DNA of 64,000 nucleotides from NCBI GenBank assembly GCA_019828595.1, contig JAHQRK010000028.1:1-64000 (forward strand), read 5' to 3'. Source of the stretch: Aphanomyces cochlioides (lineage: Eukaryota; Oomycota; Saprolegniomycetes; Saprolegniales; Verrucalvaceae). Made by a program: the position numbers and the translations under genes. Positions 11,616 to 21,690 of this stretch are shown one piece after another (the first letter of the stretch is position 1; every line of letters begins with the position of its first letter). Under the pieces are notes generated by a model, which searched no databases, had not been told where the DNA came from, and saw only the letters and a list, made by a program, of their open reading frames with translations.

Positions 11616-13856
11616 CCGTTACCAATTGAAGGTCCAGCGAGTTCTTGGGCTGCTCACTTGGTGGAGCAAGAGCGGGCGATTCGTTGGTAGACATTTCCAC
11701 ATCTTCTTGTTGTTTGTCTTGTCCATTGTTGTTAGGGGGATCGCTGTCACCAGACATATCGACATCAGAGCCATGAGAAGGAGCTGTTGGCTGTGGTTGT
11801 TCATCTTGACGATCTCCAGATGCCTCAGTTGAGTCGGCCTCGCCTTCCGCATTTGTTCCAGGGTCTTGGTCATGATCGTCTCCATCATGTTCAGGTTCTT
11901 TTTCTCCTGACGGAGGAGATTTTGCCGCTGCCTTGGCCGCTTTTGCCTTCGCTTTTTCAGCCTTGGCCTCTGCACGTCGTGAAACAATCGACGGAGGCAA
12001 TGTCTTGTTCAGAGCAGCGATCTTGTGCTGAAACACGACGACAAAAGGCTGACCCGACGGATCCGTAATGGTGATTTCGCGTAGTGCGTCGCCGGATTTT
12101 GGCACCAACACTGCAGGAGGCGCAGGCGACTTGAAAATGACTCTCAAATGCGGCGACTTGATGTTCTGACCAGCAGTAGGGTTGAATGCTGCTATCACTG
12201 ACTTGGTCAATGCAGCCATTTTCTTGACAATCGCCTTGGCCATCGAAGGGTGACTGACCTTGTTGAACGTAACGTAGTAGTTGTTGCCATAACGCGAGTA
12301 CTTGGGAACCAGGAAGTCTTTGCCACCAAGTCGAAACGTTGTGCCTCCCATTTCCGCGCACGTAGACAAGTTGTAACTTGAGATCACAATGGTCTGTGGG
12401 TTCTTCTTGTGGATCAAAATGTTCGGAAATTTGGAGCCCCATAACGAACCAGGATTTTCCTTGACAAATTGATCGCAGATGACTTTTTCGGACCAGTCCT
12501 TGTAGCCTTCGCCCAACTTGACTGTGAGCTCGTACACTTGGGACTGGGGAGTGAGCAAAATGTTTTCAATGAAGGCGTCCATGTCACCAGAGTCTTTGTA
12601 GAATGCGTCCGCCATGGCCTCGCATCGCGCAATATCGTCATCGGCAATAGCATGAGCACCAGTGTTGCGATGTTTCGCGCCTTTGGGAGCATTGCCTTGC
12701 TTGGAATCTTTCTTGGACGAAGCTGAATCCTTGCCGGGAGTCTTTTGCGTCCATGGATTGGCCTTTTCAGCGTTTTGTTGCTCTTGATCGCCTCGTATTT
12801 TGTCTGCCGTGGTAGGAGGATCAACAGCGCCATTTCCTTGAGCAACGGATTTGTCGACAATGTCTTGATTTGACTGGTCATTGTCATTGTTTGTCGATTG
12901 TTCCTCTTGAATAACTTCTCCAGGAGTATCACACGGCTTCGCTTGGCCGTTAATGTCGCCTGACCCATCAACCTCCGAGTGAATTTGAGTATTTCCCTCG
13001 TCGGTTAAGGCTTCGGTTTCAGTAGAATCCTTCCCCTCGGCGTCTCCAGAGACCATATCCACGTCCTCTTGAGATTGTTCTTCTTCCTCTCCCGTTCTAG
13101 GAGGCTCAGCACAGGGGGCGACGCGGTTGGTGGCTGCTGGCTCAGTCCCATTGGTCACGAGAAAGGCCGGGGCCAGACCCCCAGTGACAGGGGTAGAAGG
13201 GGAATCCATGCCATCCCCGCAGCACGGTGACTGGGGTACACCATTGCTCCGGCGAGAACCCAAATCGGGATACCGCCCCCGCCCCTCCGAAGAGGCCCCT
13301 GGGGGGGAAGTAGACAGAACCGCAGGGTGTGCCCATAGGGGGGGCCCTCGTAGCCTCTAGGGCTGGCATGGACCCCGTTTTCTCGCCGCCTTCACTGGGG
13401 ATCGACTCCAATTGGAGTCCAGGGAAGCAGCCACCACAGGCACAAGGCCCCAGTGGTTCGCCCTCCTGAGTGAGGGCTTCGCTAGACAAGTTAACGACAG
13501 TGGTCTGGGGGTCAACCACTGACCCACTGAGGTTGACCCCCCCTGGAACTCCGGCGAGTGGAGCACCAGGTGAAGCGCTGGTGGAGCGAGACGCAGATTG
13601 GTCTCCAGAGACGCTGTTGGGGTCGAACTCGACCTCCACTTCGGCCCTAGGGTTAGGTGTAGAGACATTACTCACACCACTTCCGCCATCCTGATTGGAC
13701 GACGAAAGTGGGTGAGGTGATACAATACCTGGAATGATGGTGACTCCGTGAGTGTTGGTCTCACGGAGCTCGGAACAGCTGTTGGCGTTGGACATTTTGA
13801 GCGCGGCGGCACTTGATAACTTCTTGACTTGAGGGGTACGAGGCAAATTCGGAAGT
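11616..13856 (-). mobile_element. LINE copy C (5' 2.2 kb visible), nested in copy D
   Basis: The minus-strand element has an intact 5' end (ACTTCC in element orientation) at 13856. Only the 5' UTR and the first two thirds of ORF1 are visible, because B interrupts it at 11615/11616; the remainder should lie left of the window. The flank at 13857-13872 reads CCAGCGCTTCACCTGG, which is ORF1 of D on the plus strand. It ends in GG exactly 16 nt out, as expected for a TSD of this family. The 5' cyclisation motif is at 13836-13849. Confidence 0.88.
11618..13795 (-). pseudogene. LINE ORF1 N-terminal part of copy C, interrupted and frameshifted
   Basis: The start codon is the ATG at 13795-13793 (MSNANSC), 61 nt from the element 5' end. 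The frame is open to a run at 13301-13307, which holds seven bases (C7 on the coding strand) instead of the usual six. The other frame then continues to LQLVT, where copy B interrupts it. The conserved central region, Lys/Ala helix and acidic patches are present. The C-terminal helical part is outside the window. Confidence 0.85.
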
Positions 13857-16058
13857 CCAGCGCTTCACCTGGTGCTCCACTCGCCGGAGTTCCAGGGGGG
13901 GTCAACCTCAGTGGGTCAGTGGTTGACCCCCAGACCACAGTCGTTAACTTGTCTAGCGAAGCCCTCACTCAGGAGGGCGAACCACTGGGGCCTTGTGCCT
14001 GTGGTGGCTGCTTCCCTGGACTCCAATTGGAGTCGATCCCCAGTGAAGGCGGCGAGAAAACGGGGTCCATGCCAGCCCTAGAGGCTACGAGGGCCCCCCC
14101 TATGGGCACACCCTGCGGTTCTGTCTACTTCCCCCCAGGGGCCTCTTCGGAGGGGCGGGGGCGGTATCCCGATTTGGGTTCTCGCCGGAGCAATGGTGTA
14201 CCCCAGTCACCGTGCTGCGGGGATGGCATGGATTCCCCTTCTACCCCTGTCACTGGGGGTCTGGCCCCGGCCTTTCTCGTGACCAATGGGACTGAGCCAG
14301 CAGCCACCAACCGCGTCGCCCCCTGTGCTGAGCCTCCTAGAACGGGAGAGGAAGAAGAAAAATCTCAAGAGGACGTGGATATGGTCTCTGGAGACGCCGA
14401 GGGGAAGGATTCTACTGAAACCGAGGCCTTAACCGACGAGGGAAATACTCAAATTCACTCTGAGGTTGATGGGTCAGGCGACATTAACGGCCAAGCGAAG
14501 CCGTGTGATACTCCTGGAGAAGTTATTCAAGAGGAACAATCGACAAACAATGACAATGAACAGTCAAATCAAGACATTGTCGACAAATCCGTTGCTCAAG
14601 GAAATGGCGCTGTTGATCCTCCTACCGCGGCAGACAAAATACAAGGCGATCAAGAGCAACAAAACGCTGAAAAGGCCAATCCATGGACGCAAAAGGCTCC
14701 CGGCAAGGATTCAGCTTCGTCCAAGAAAGATTCCAAGCAAGGCAATGCCCCCAAAGGCGCGAAACATCGCAACACTGGTGCTCATGCTATTGCCGATGAC
14801 GATATTGCGCGATGCGAGGCCATGGCGGACGCATTCTACAAAGACTCTGGTGACATGGACGCCTTCATTGAAAACATTTTGCTCACTCCCCAGTCCCAAG
14901 TGTACGAGCTCACAGTCAAGTTGGGCGAAGGCTACAAGGACTGGTCCGAAAAAGTCATCTGCGATCAATTTGTCAAGGAAAATCCTGGTTCGTTATGGGG
15001 CTCCAAATTTCCGAACATTTTGATCCACAAGAAGAACCCACAGACCATTGTGATCTCAAGTTACAACTTGTCTACGTGCGTGGAAATGGGAGGCACAACG
15101 TTTCGACTTGGTGGCAAAGATTTCCTGGTTCCCAAGTACTCGCGTTATGGCAACAACTACTATGTTACGTTCAACAAGGTCAGTCACCCTTCGATGGCCA
15201 AGGCAATTGTCAAGAAAATGGCTGCATTGACCAAGTCAGTGATAGCAGCATTCAACCCTACTGCTGGTCAGAACATCAAGTCGCCGCATTTGAGAGTCAT
15301 TTTCAAGTCGCCTGCGCCTCCTGCAGTGTTGGTGCCAAAATCCGGCGACGCACTACGCGAAATCACCATTACGGATCCGTCGGGTCAGCCTTTTGTCGTC
15401 GTGTTTCAGCACAAGATCGCTGCTCTGAACAAGACATTGCCTCCGTCGATTGTTTCACGACGTGCAGAGGCCAAGGCTGAAAAAGCGAAGGCAAAAGCGG
15501 CCAAGGCAGCGGCAAAATCTCCTCCGTCAGGAGAAAAAGAACCTGAACATGATGGAGACGATCATGATCAAGACCCTGGAACAAATGCGGAAGGCAAGGC
15601 CGACTCAACTGAGGCATCTGGAGATGGTCAAGATGAACAACCACAGCCAACAGCTCCTTCTCATGGCTCTGATGTCGATATGTCTGGTGACAGCGATCCC
15701 CCTAACAACAATGGACAAGACAAACAACAAGAAGATGTGGAAATGTCTACCAACGAATCGCCCGCTCTTGCTCCACCAAGTGAGCAGCCCAAGAACTCGC
15801 TGGACCTTCAATTGGTAACGGGCTACCGGTCTGGACCAGCTCCAAAACGTACTTTGCCTTCGTCCCCACGTTTGGATCCCCTGCCGACATCCAACCGTTT
15901 TCATATCCTCGAAGAAGACGACGTGGAACTCTCGTTTGAAGACTTTGCAGTGCCTCGAATTGTATTGGAAGATTCAAGTGCGCCACGCCCGAAAAAGACC
16001 AAAGGCAAAGCGAAGAAACAACGACTTAACAAGTCTGCTGCAGCCCACCTCGAATTGG
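13857..16058 (+). pseudogene. LINE ORF1 of copy D, middle segment
   Basis: ORF1 codons run from SASPGAP through AAAHLEL without a frameshift (G7 and C6 runs). The segment includes the acidic region, the conserved central domain, the Lys/Ala helix and the basic patch KKTKGKAKKQR. It carries NDNEQSNQ, where most copies have NDNDQSNQ; only its guest E shares this. Translation past 16058 would run into E's 5' UTR, so the protein is broken by the insertion. Confidence 0.87.
16044..16058 (+). repeat. Target-site duplication of copy E, 5' side
   Basis: CCCACCTCGAATTGG, 15 nt, ends where E begins (ACTTCCG). The identical sequence resumes D's ORF1 at 25252-25266. Confidence 0.93.
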
Positions 16059-16119
16059 ACTTCCGAATTTGCCTCGTACCCCTCAAGTCAAGAAGTTATC
16101 AAGTGCCGCCGCGCTCAAA
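16059..16119 (+). promoter_or_regulatory. 5' UTR of copy E with cyclisation motif
   Basis: This is the 61-nt leader between the element 5' end and the ORF1 ATG. It holds AATTTGCCTCGTAC (16066-16079), the exact reverse complement of 25186-25199 in the 3' UTR. The same leader is complete in C, G, H, I, J and L. Any promoter must be internal to the element or borrowed from the flank; no clear TATA box is seen in the leader. Confidence 0.7.
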
Positions 16120-19100
16120 ATGTCCAACGCCAACAGCTGTTCCGAGCTCCGTGAGACCAACACTCACGGAGTCACCATCATTCCAGGTATTGTATCACCT
16201 CACCCACTTTCGTCGTCCAATCAGGATGGCGGAAGTGGTGTGAGTAATGTCTCTACACCTAACCCTAGGGCCGAAGTGGAGGTCGAGTTCGACCCCAACA
16301 GCGTCTCTGGAGACCAATCTGCGTCTCGCTCCACCAGCGCTTCACCTGGTGCTCCACTCGCCGGAGTTCCAGGGGGGGTCAACCTCAGTGGGTCAGTGGT
16401 TGACCCCCAGACCACTGTCGTTAACTTGTCTAGCGAAGCCCTCACTCAGGAGGGCGAACCACTGGGGCCTTGTGCCTGTGGTGGCTGCTTCCCTGGACTC
16501 CAATTGGAGTCGATCCCCAGTGAAGGCGGCGAGAAAACGGGGTCCATGCCAGCCCTAGAGGCTACGAGGGCCCCCCCTATGGGCACACCCTGCGGTTCTG
16601 TCTACTTCCCCCCAGGGGCCTCTTCGGAGGGGCGGGGGCGGTATCCCGATTTGGGTTCTCGCCGGAGCAATGGTGTACCCCAGTCACCGTGCTGCGGGGA
16701 TGGCATGGATTCCCCTTCTACCCCTGTCACTGGGGGTCTGGCCCCGGCCTTTCTCGTGACCAATGGGACTGAGCCAGCAGCCACCAACCGCGTCGCCCCC
16801 TGTGCTGAGCCTCCTAGAACGGGAGAGGAAGAAGAAAAATCTCAAGAGGACGTGGATATGGTCTCTGGAGACGCCGAGGGGAAGGATTCTACTGAAACCG
16901 AGGCCTTAACCGACGAGGGAAATACTCAAATTCACTCTGAGGTTGATGGGTCAGGCGACATTAACGGCCAAGCGAAGCCGTGTGATACTCCTGGAGAAGT
17001 TATTCAAGAGGAACAATCGACAAACAATGACAATGAACAGTCAAATCAAGACATTGTCGACAAATCCGTTGCTCAAGGAAATGGCGCTGTTGATCCTCCT
17101 ACCGCGGCAGACAAAATACAAGGCGATCAAGAGCAACAAAACGCTGAAAAGGCCAATCCATGGACGCAAAAGGCTCCCGGCAAGGATTCAGCTTCGTCCA
17201 AGAAAGATTCCAAGCAAGGCAATGCCCCCAAAGGCGCGAAACATCGCAACACTGGTGCTCATGCTATTGCCGATGACGATATTGCGCGATGCGAGGCCAT
17301 GGCGGACGCATTCTACAAAGACTCTGGTGACATGGACGCCTTCATTGAAAACATTTTGCTCACTCCCCAGTCCCAAGTGTACGAGCTCACAGTCAAGTTG
17401 GGCGAAGGCTACAAGGACTGGTCCGAAAAAGTCATCTGCGATCAATTTGTCAAGGAAAATCCTGGTTCGTTATGGGGCTCCAAATTTCCGAACATTTTGA
17501 TCCACAAGAAGAACCCACAGACCATTGTGATCTCAAGTTACAACTTGTCTACGTGCGTGGAAATGGGAGGCACAACGTTTCGACTTGGTGGCAAAGACTT
17601 CCTGGTTCCCAAATACTCGCGTTATGGCAACAACTACTACGTTACGTTCAACAAGGTCAGTCACCCTTCGATGGCCAAGGCAATTGTCAAGAAAATGGCT
17701 GCATTGACCAAGTCAGTGATAGCAGCATTCAACCCTACTGCTGGTCAGAACATCAAGTCGCCGCATTTGAGAGTCATTTTCAAGTCGTCTGCGCCTCCTG
17801 CAGTGCTGGTGCCAAAATCCGGCGACGCACTACGCGAAATCACCATTACGGATCCGTCGGGTCAGCCTTTTGTCGTCGTGTTTCAGCACAAGATCGCTGC
17901 TCTGAACAAGACATTGCCTCCGTCGATTGTTTCACGACGTGCAGAGGCCAAGGCTGAAAAAGCGAAGGCAAAAGCGGCCAAGGCAGCGGCAAAATCTCCT
18001 CCGTCAGGAGAAAAAGAACCTGAACATGATGGAGACGATCATGATCAAGACCCTGGAACAAATGCGGAAGGCAAGGCCGACTCAACTGAGGCATCTGAAG
18101 ATGGTCAAGATGAACAACCACAGCCAACAGCTCCTTCTCATGGCTCTGATGTCGATATGTCTGGTGACAGCGATCCCCCTAACAACAATGGACAAGACAA
18201 ACAACAAGAAGATGTGGAAATGTCTACCAACGAATCGCCCGCTCTTGCTCCACCAAGTGAGCAGCCCAAGAACTCGCTGGACCTTCAATTGGTAACGGGC
18301 TACCGGTCTGGACCAGCTCCAAAACGTACTTTGCCTTCGTCCCCACGTTTGGATCCCCTGCCGACATCCAACCGTTTTCATATCCTCGAAGAAGACGACG
18401 TGGAACTCTCGTTTGAAGACTTTGCAGTGCCTCGAATTGTATTGGAAGATTCAAGTGCGCCACGCCCGAAAAAGACCAAAGGCAAAGCGAAGAAACAACG
18501 ACTTAACAAGTCTGCTGCAGCCCACCTCGAATTGGCGAAGAAGATCATTCGAGACAAGAAAGTCGAAGGCAGTATCACCGAATGTCAACGCATCTTGCGA
18601 GATGATCCTCAGCTCGTTGCACATGCTATGTACGCACAAGATGAAGACCTCAGTTTGTTTCAGTCACTTGTTGCAACCAAGACTATTGAGCGCAAGATGG
18701 CTTTGTTAAAAGCTCAAGGCAAGCCTCACAACTACAAACATCACGTCAACTTCATGGCTCAATACAAGATTCACCCGTCAGAAATCTTGGAAGAATTGAC
18801 CACGGACATACCAGAGATCAAGCGCATCCTCTTTGCACTTGCTACGATTGACTTATTCCTCTCAAATCGGGCCCCAGACCTCTACACAAACTCGGAGGCA
18901 CTGACTGTTCTATTGAACCAAGAAGCAACAAGATTGCCTGACACCAACTGCTTGACGGACTGGTCGCTGTTTGCTTTGATCGAAAACTTCAGCGACAATC
19001 TCGAGAAGTTCACTTTGCCGGCTCCCGTCTTGTCGGCCATCTCGATGCTCAAAAGCATCACCAACAATTACCACATCGACGAGCTCTGCAGCAAAGCTCA

Positions 19101-19158
19101 CCACTCCATGAACGCCGACGAAATTGATCCCCTCGATTTGGAGGACGATCAACTCTAA
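16120..19158 (+). CDS. LINE ORF1 protein of copy E, intact (1,012 aa)
   Basis: This is one of two complete, open ORF1s in the window. I chose the ATG at 16120 (MSNANSC) because it is the first ATG after the leader; an upstream in-frame TTG at 16069 lies in the UTR. Residues 1-230 are rich in Ser, Pro and Gly, and about 220-300 are acidic. A conserved globular region lies at about 380-590 (from DDDIARCEAM to FVVVFQHK). A Lys/Ala-rich helix follows at about 605-625, then an acidic linker, a basic NLS-like patch (KKTKGKAKKQR, about 785-795) and an alpha-helical C-terminus. By position and charge it should bind the element RNA, as LINE ORF1 proteins do. No CCHC knuckle, and no RRM I can name, is visible. 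It is larger than the ORF1 of animal L1 (about 340 aa). Confidence 0.88.
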   Translation: MSNANSCSELRETNTHGVTIIPGIVSPHPLSSSNQDGGSGVSNVSTPNPRAEVEVEFDPNSVSGDQSASRSTSASPGAPLAGVPGGVNLSGSVVDPQTTVVNLSSEALTQEGEPLGPCACGGCFPGLQLESIPSEGGEKTGSMPALEATRAPPMGTPCGSVYFPPGASSEGRGRYPDLGSRRSNGVPQSPCCGDGMDSPSTPVTGGLAPAFLVTNGTEPAATNRVAPCAEPPRTGEEEEKSQEDVDMVSGDAEGKDSTETEALTDEGNTQIHSEVDGSGDINGQAKPCDTPGEVIQEEQSTNNDNEQSNQDIVDKSVAQGNGAVDPPTAADKIQGDQEQQNAEKANPWTQKAPGKDSASSKKDSKQGNAPKGAKHRNTGAHAIADDDIARCEAMADAFYKDSGDMDAFIENILLTPQSQVYELTVKLGEGYKDWSEKVICDQFVKENPGSLWGSKFPNILIHKKNPQTIVISSYNLSTCVEMGGTTFRLGGKDFLVPKYSRYGNNYYVTFNKVSHPSMAKAIVKKMAALTKSVIAAFNPTAGQNIKSPHLRVIFKSSAPPAVLVPKSGDALREITITDPSGQPFVVVFQHKIAALNKTLPPSIVSRRAEAKAEKAKAKAAKAAAKSPPSGEKEPEHDGDDHDQDPGTNAEGKADSTEASEDGQDEQPQPTAPSHGSDVDMSGDSDPPNNNGQDKQQEDVEMSTNESPALAPPSEQPKNSLDLQLVTGYRSGPAPKRTLPSSPRLDPLPTSNRFHILEEDDVELSFEDFAVPRIVLEDSSAPRPKKTKGKAKKQRLNKSAAAHLELAKKIIRDKKVEGSITECQRILRDDPQLVAHAMYAQDEDLSLFQSLVATKTIERKMALLKAQGKPHNYKHHVNFMAQYKIHPSEILEELTTDIPEIKRILFALATIDLFLSNRAPDLYTNSEALTVLLNQEATRLPDTNCLTDWSLFALIENFSDNLEKFTLPAPVLSAISMLKSITNNYHIDELCSKAHHSMNADEIDPLDLEDDQL
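16147..16171 (+). other. Predicted RNA hairpin 1 in ORF1 (start-proximal)
   Basis: A perfect 9-bp stem CTCCGTGAG / CTCACGGAG with 7-nt loop ACCAACA lies within codons 10-18 of ORF1. It is present in every copy that includes this region. Confidence 0.6.
16374..16408 (+). other. Predicted RNA hairpin in ORF1 containing the G-run frameshift site
   Basis: A perfect 11-bp stem GGGGGTCAACC / GGTTGACCCCC has a 13-nt loop (TCAGTGGGTCAGT). Its 5' arm includes the G7 run at 16372-16378, which is shortened to G6 in copies A and L. Confidence 0.6.
16496..16511 (+). other. 16-bp perfect palindrome in ORF1
   Basis: GACTCCAATTGGAGTC is self-complementary over its whole length. It is unchanged in all ORF1 copies that cover it. 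It could form a hairpin or an intermolecular RNA duplex. Confidence 0.6.
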
Positions 19159-19861
19159 GGCTTCTATCTCCTGCTTCAATCCATTTCAACCTCCCCTCTG
19201 ACCCCTCCATTCTACTCATTTTCATCTGTACTCGTGATGATTGACAACAACTTCTCCGATGTCCCAACTGAACTCGTGGACTGGGACCCACAAATCATCT
19301 CCCTCAACACCAATGGCTTCTCCAACAGTCATCGGTACATCCTCGACAAACTATCAAGTGCTCACGACGTTTCCTTTATCCAAGAAACCCGTTTCCGCAC
19401 GCCAAGTCTCCACCCGTGTTGCGTTCCATTGGCAACGCATCACAAACCACGAAGGCTCTTTGTTCTTTGAAGAGCCTATTTACCCTGAAGTATCCACGTC
19501 GCCAGCCACTGGAGGTCTGGCTACGTTGATACATCCTCACTCTCCTTTGAAGAACGCCACTCAAGTCCCTCATGACAACCCAGTGCTTCGTGGTCGTTAT
19601 CTACAAGTGCGATGTACTCTGGGTCCACTGACAGTCGTTCTCCACAATATCTATGCGCCGGCAGCCTTCCAAGAACGAGCAAGTTACTTCGAAGAATTGC
19701 CACGCGACTTTCCTCCACATGCGCTCCACATTGTTGGAGGAGATTTCAACTGCACTCTCAACAAAGATTTGGATTCGTTGAGACCCAGTACCTCCACCAT
19801 GGCCGGCACCCTTCAACTGGAACAATGGATGCACAGTTTGTCTCTGGTGGATCTGTTTCGC

Positions 19862-19877
19862 CGTCAAAACCCCGTGG
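19862..19877 (+). repeat. Target-site duplication of copy F, left side
   Basis: CGTCAAAACCCCGTGG, 16 nt, adjoins F's 3' end. It repeats at 21675-21690, where E's ORF2 resumes. Confidence 0.94.
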
Positions 19878-21674
19878 TTAAATGAGTTGTATTAACCTTA
19901 TTTTTGAGCAAAGGCCCTAATGACTTACTAATTTGCCTCGTACTGTATAAATAGAACTTGGAAAACAGAATATGGCAAAGTGGTCATTGAACAGGAGATG
20001 AAGTGAGTGAGCTAACAGCTCACTCATGAAACGACGCTGTTAGGAATGATGTGTTGACGTAACCAGGGATCCGAAGATAGATGCTTGAGCACATTGAATA
20101 CCTTGGTGTATCCCTTCTTGAGAGGGAGATCAACCAGGAGCTGTTGTAGATGTAGCTTGATCAAAGAGGCAGCATGAATGGCAACTTCCATCGGACTCTT
20201 CGCTGTGAGGTCGGGTCGAAAGGTGCGATCGGCACGTTGGAGCCATATTTGATAATACACGCAGGCTCGGACAATCGGCCAGATCTTCAGATAGCCACGG
20301 ATGTAGTATCCATCGGACGGCTTGGGCGTCTCGTAGAACATTTCCAGACACGTGGACGGAAAGGAACACTCGAGCAGTCGCTGGATCGCCTTGAAGGAAT
20401 ACCAAACAGATTGACCATATCCACAAGAGAACAGGAAATGCTCGTACGTCTCATTGACACGACAGAAGACACACGTCGGCTTGGGGTCTTGGTACTGAAA
20501 CAGATATTGCATGGCGTTGGCGCGGAGAAGGGTCTTGAAAATGAACTCTCCATATCGAGGGAGAATGTGGTCGGGTTGGAGGAAGGCGGCAAGTTGGGTA
20601 AGGCGCTTGGGGTCTTCGTAAAAGTTGGATGGCAGGTTGAGATGCTTGGTAGGAAGAATGGACGAGCTGGCAGCTGGAGAAGCTCTGATCTTAGCCGATT
20701 TCGAAGTCGCAAGCGCCAACAAGATCGGACTCGAGTCAGGGTGTATCATCCAGTGCCATTCCATCCATTCAGAGCTTGGCGTCGGCAAGTGGAACACGGG
20801 AGCATCCTCTTCAGAAACAATCTCAAACAATCGTGATAACTTGGTCACCAAGATTGAGATCCATTGTTTCGTTGGAGGGACAAAATTGGCTTGGCGGCAG
20901 GCACGGTTGATTTTGTCGAACAAGATCGAAGCTGGCCAAACTCGCTGACACGGAGTCAACAAATGCGACAACTTCGTGATGTGAAGCGACGCCAATACAT
21001 TGGCTTGGTCTTGCGTCGATGTAGAGCACTGATCGTATAGGTCTTCGAGTCCAGGCAGATACGAGTTGTGCCAAAGGGCAACATCCAAAGATGAGATGTG
21101 ATTTGGACAGCCGTACGGAGTCCAGCGAGATTCAAACCAGCTACTCAATAAGGCTTTCCACATTGGAGTGATATTGGGATTCTTGTACAGTTGTCTGATG
21201 AATGCAGAAGAGCCATTTGCCAAGAGGAGATCTCGGGGGGAACCCCATGGATGAAAAGCCTTCTCGAGGAGAGTATAGCCCGGCGTAATCCAGGCGGACA
21301 TGGCAGACTTGCGGGGTGGGGTGGTGATGGCTTGAATGCATCTGATCATGACAGAGCGGTTGTGTTGTTGCCATAAAGCAAGTGCATGGTGCAGGCCTAA
21401 GCCACCGGACTTCTTCGGCATGAATATGATCTCCTTTTTGATCAAACGGAGGCCATGGACAGAGGAGGATGGGTTGATTTCTTCACCATGCATAAATTGA
21501 AGCATGGCCTTGTCGATCTTTTTGGCCAGGTCTTTGTCGGCAGGGACAAAAGCCAGTTGGTACCATAACACAGGCAGACATATGCTGTGCAGGATAGTGA
21601 CTTTTCCGGCCATGGTTCGAGCCTTGTAGAGCCACAAAGACAAGCGAGCCACAAACTTCTCAAACACGTAATTG
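19878..21674 (-). mobile_element. LINE copy F, 5'-truncated (1.8 kb), nested in E
   Basis: F starts at its 3' end (19878, TTAAATGAG on the plus strand) and stops inside ORF2 at 21674. It lacks about 5.6 kb of 5' sequence. It is flanked by a perfect 16-bp TSD. It is the only copy with a visible 5' junction that is truncated, the usual result of incomplete target-primed reverse transcription. The stop-codon hairpin has loop TGTTA instead of TAACG/TGACG with the stem intact. The 3' motif is at 19930-19943. Confidence 0.94.
20024..21674 (-). pseudogene. LINE ORF2 C-terminal fragment of copy F
   Basis: The fragment encodes the last about 550 residues of ORF2, from NYVFEKF past the reverse transcriptase thumb to the stop. 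It includes the zinc motif CVFCRVNETYEH...C. The frame is open throughout. It lacks the endonuclease and the catalytic FADD, so it cannot act as a reverse transcriptase. The end reads HIIPNSVVS, a variant of the common HAIPDSVVS. Confidence 0.9.
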
Positions 21675-21690
21675 CGTCAAAACCCCGTGG
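21675..21690 (+). repeat. Target-site duplication of copy F, right side
   Basis: This is the second copy of CGTCAAAACCCCGTGG, after which E's ORF2 continues with CAAGAACC. Confidence 0.94.

Noticed and set aside
16069..16119. ORF1 start at an upstream in-frame TTG
   Set aside because: It lies in the 5' UTR within the cyclisation motif. The ATG at 16120 is the first ATG and is conserved in all copies.
16258..16270. Telomere-like CCTAACCCTAGGG in ORF1
   Set aside because: It is one short match inside coding sequence with no tandem repeat. It does not support a telomeric origin by itself.
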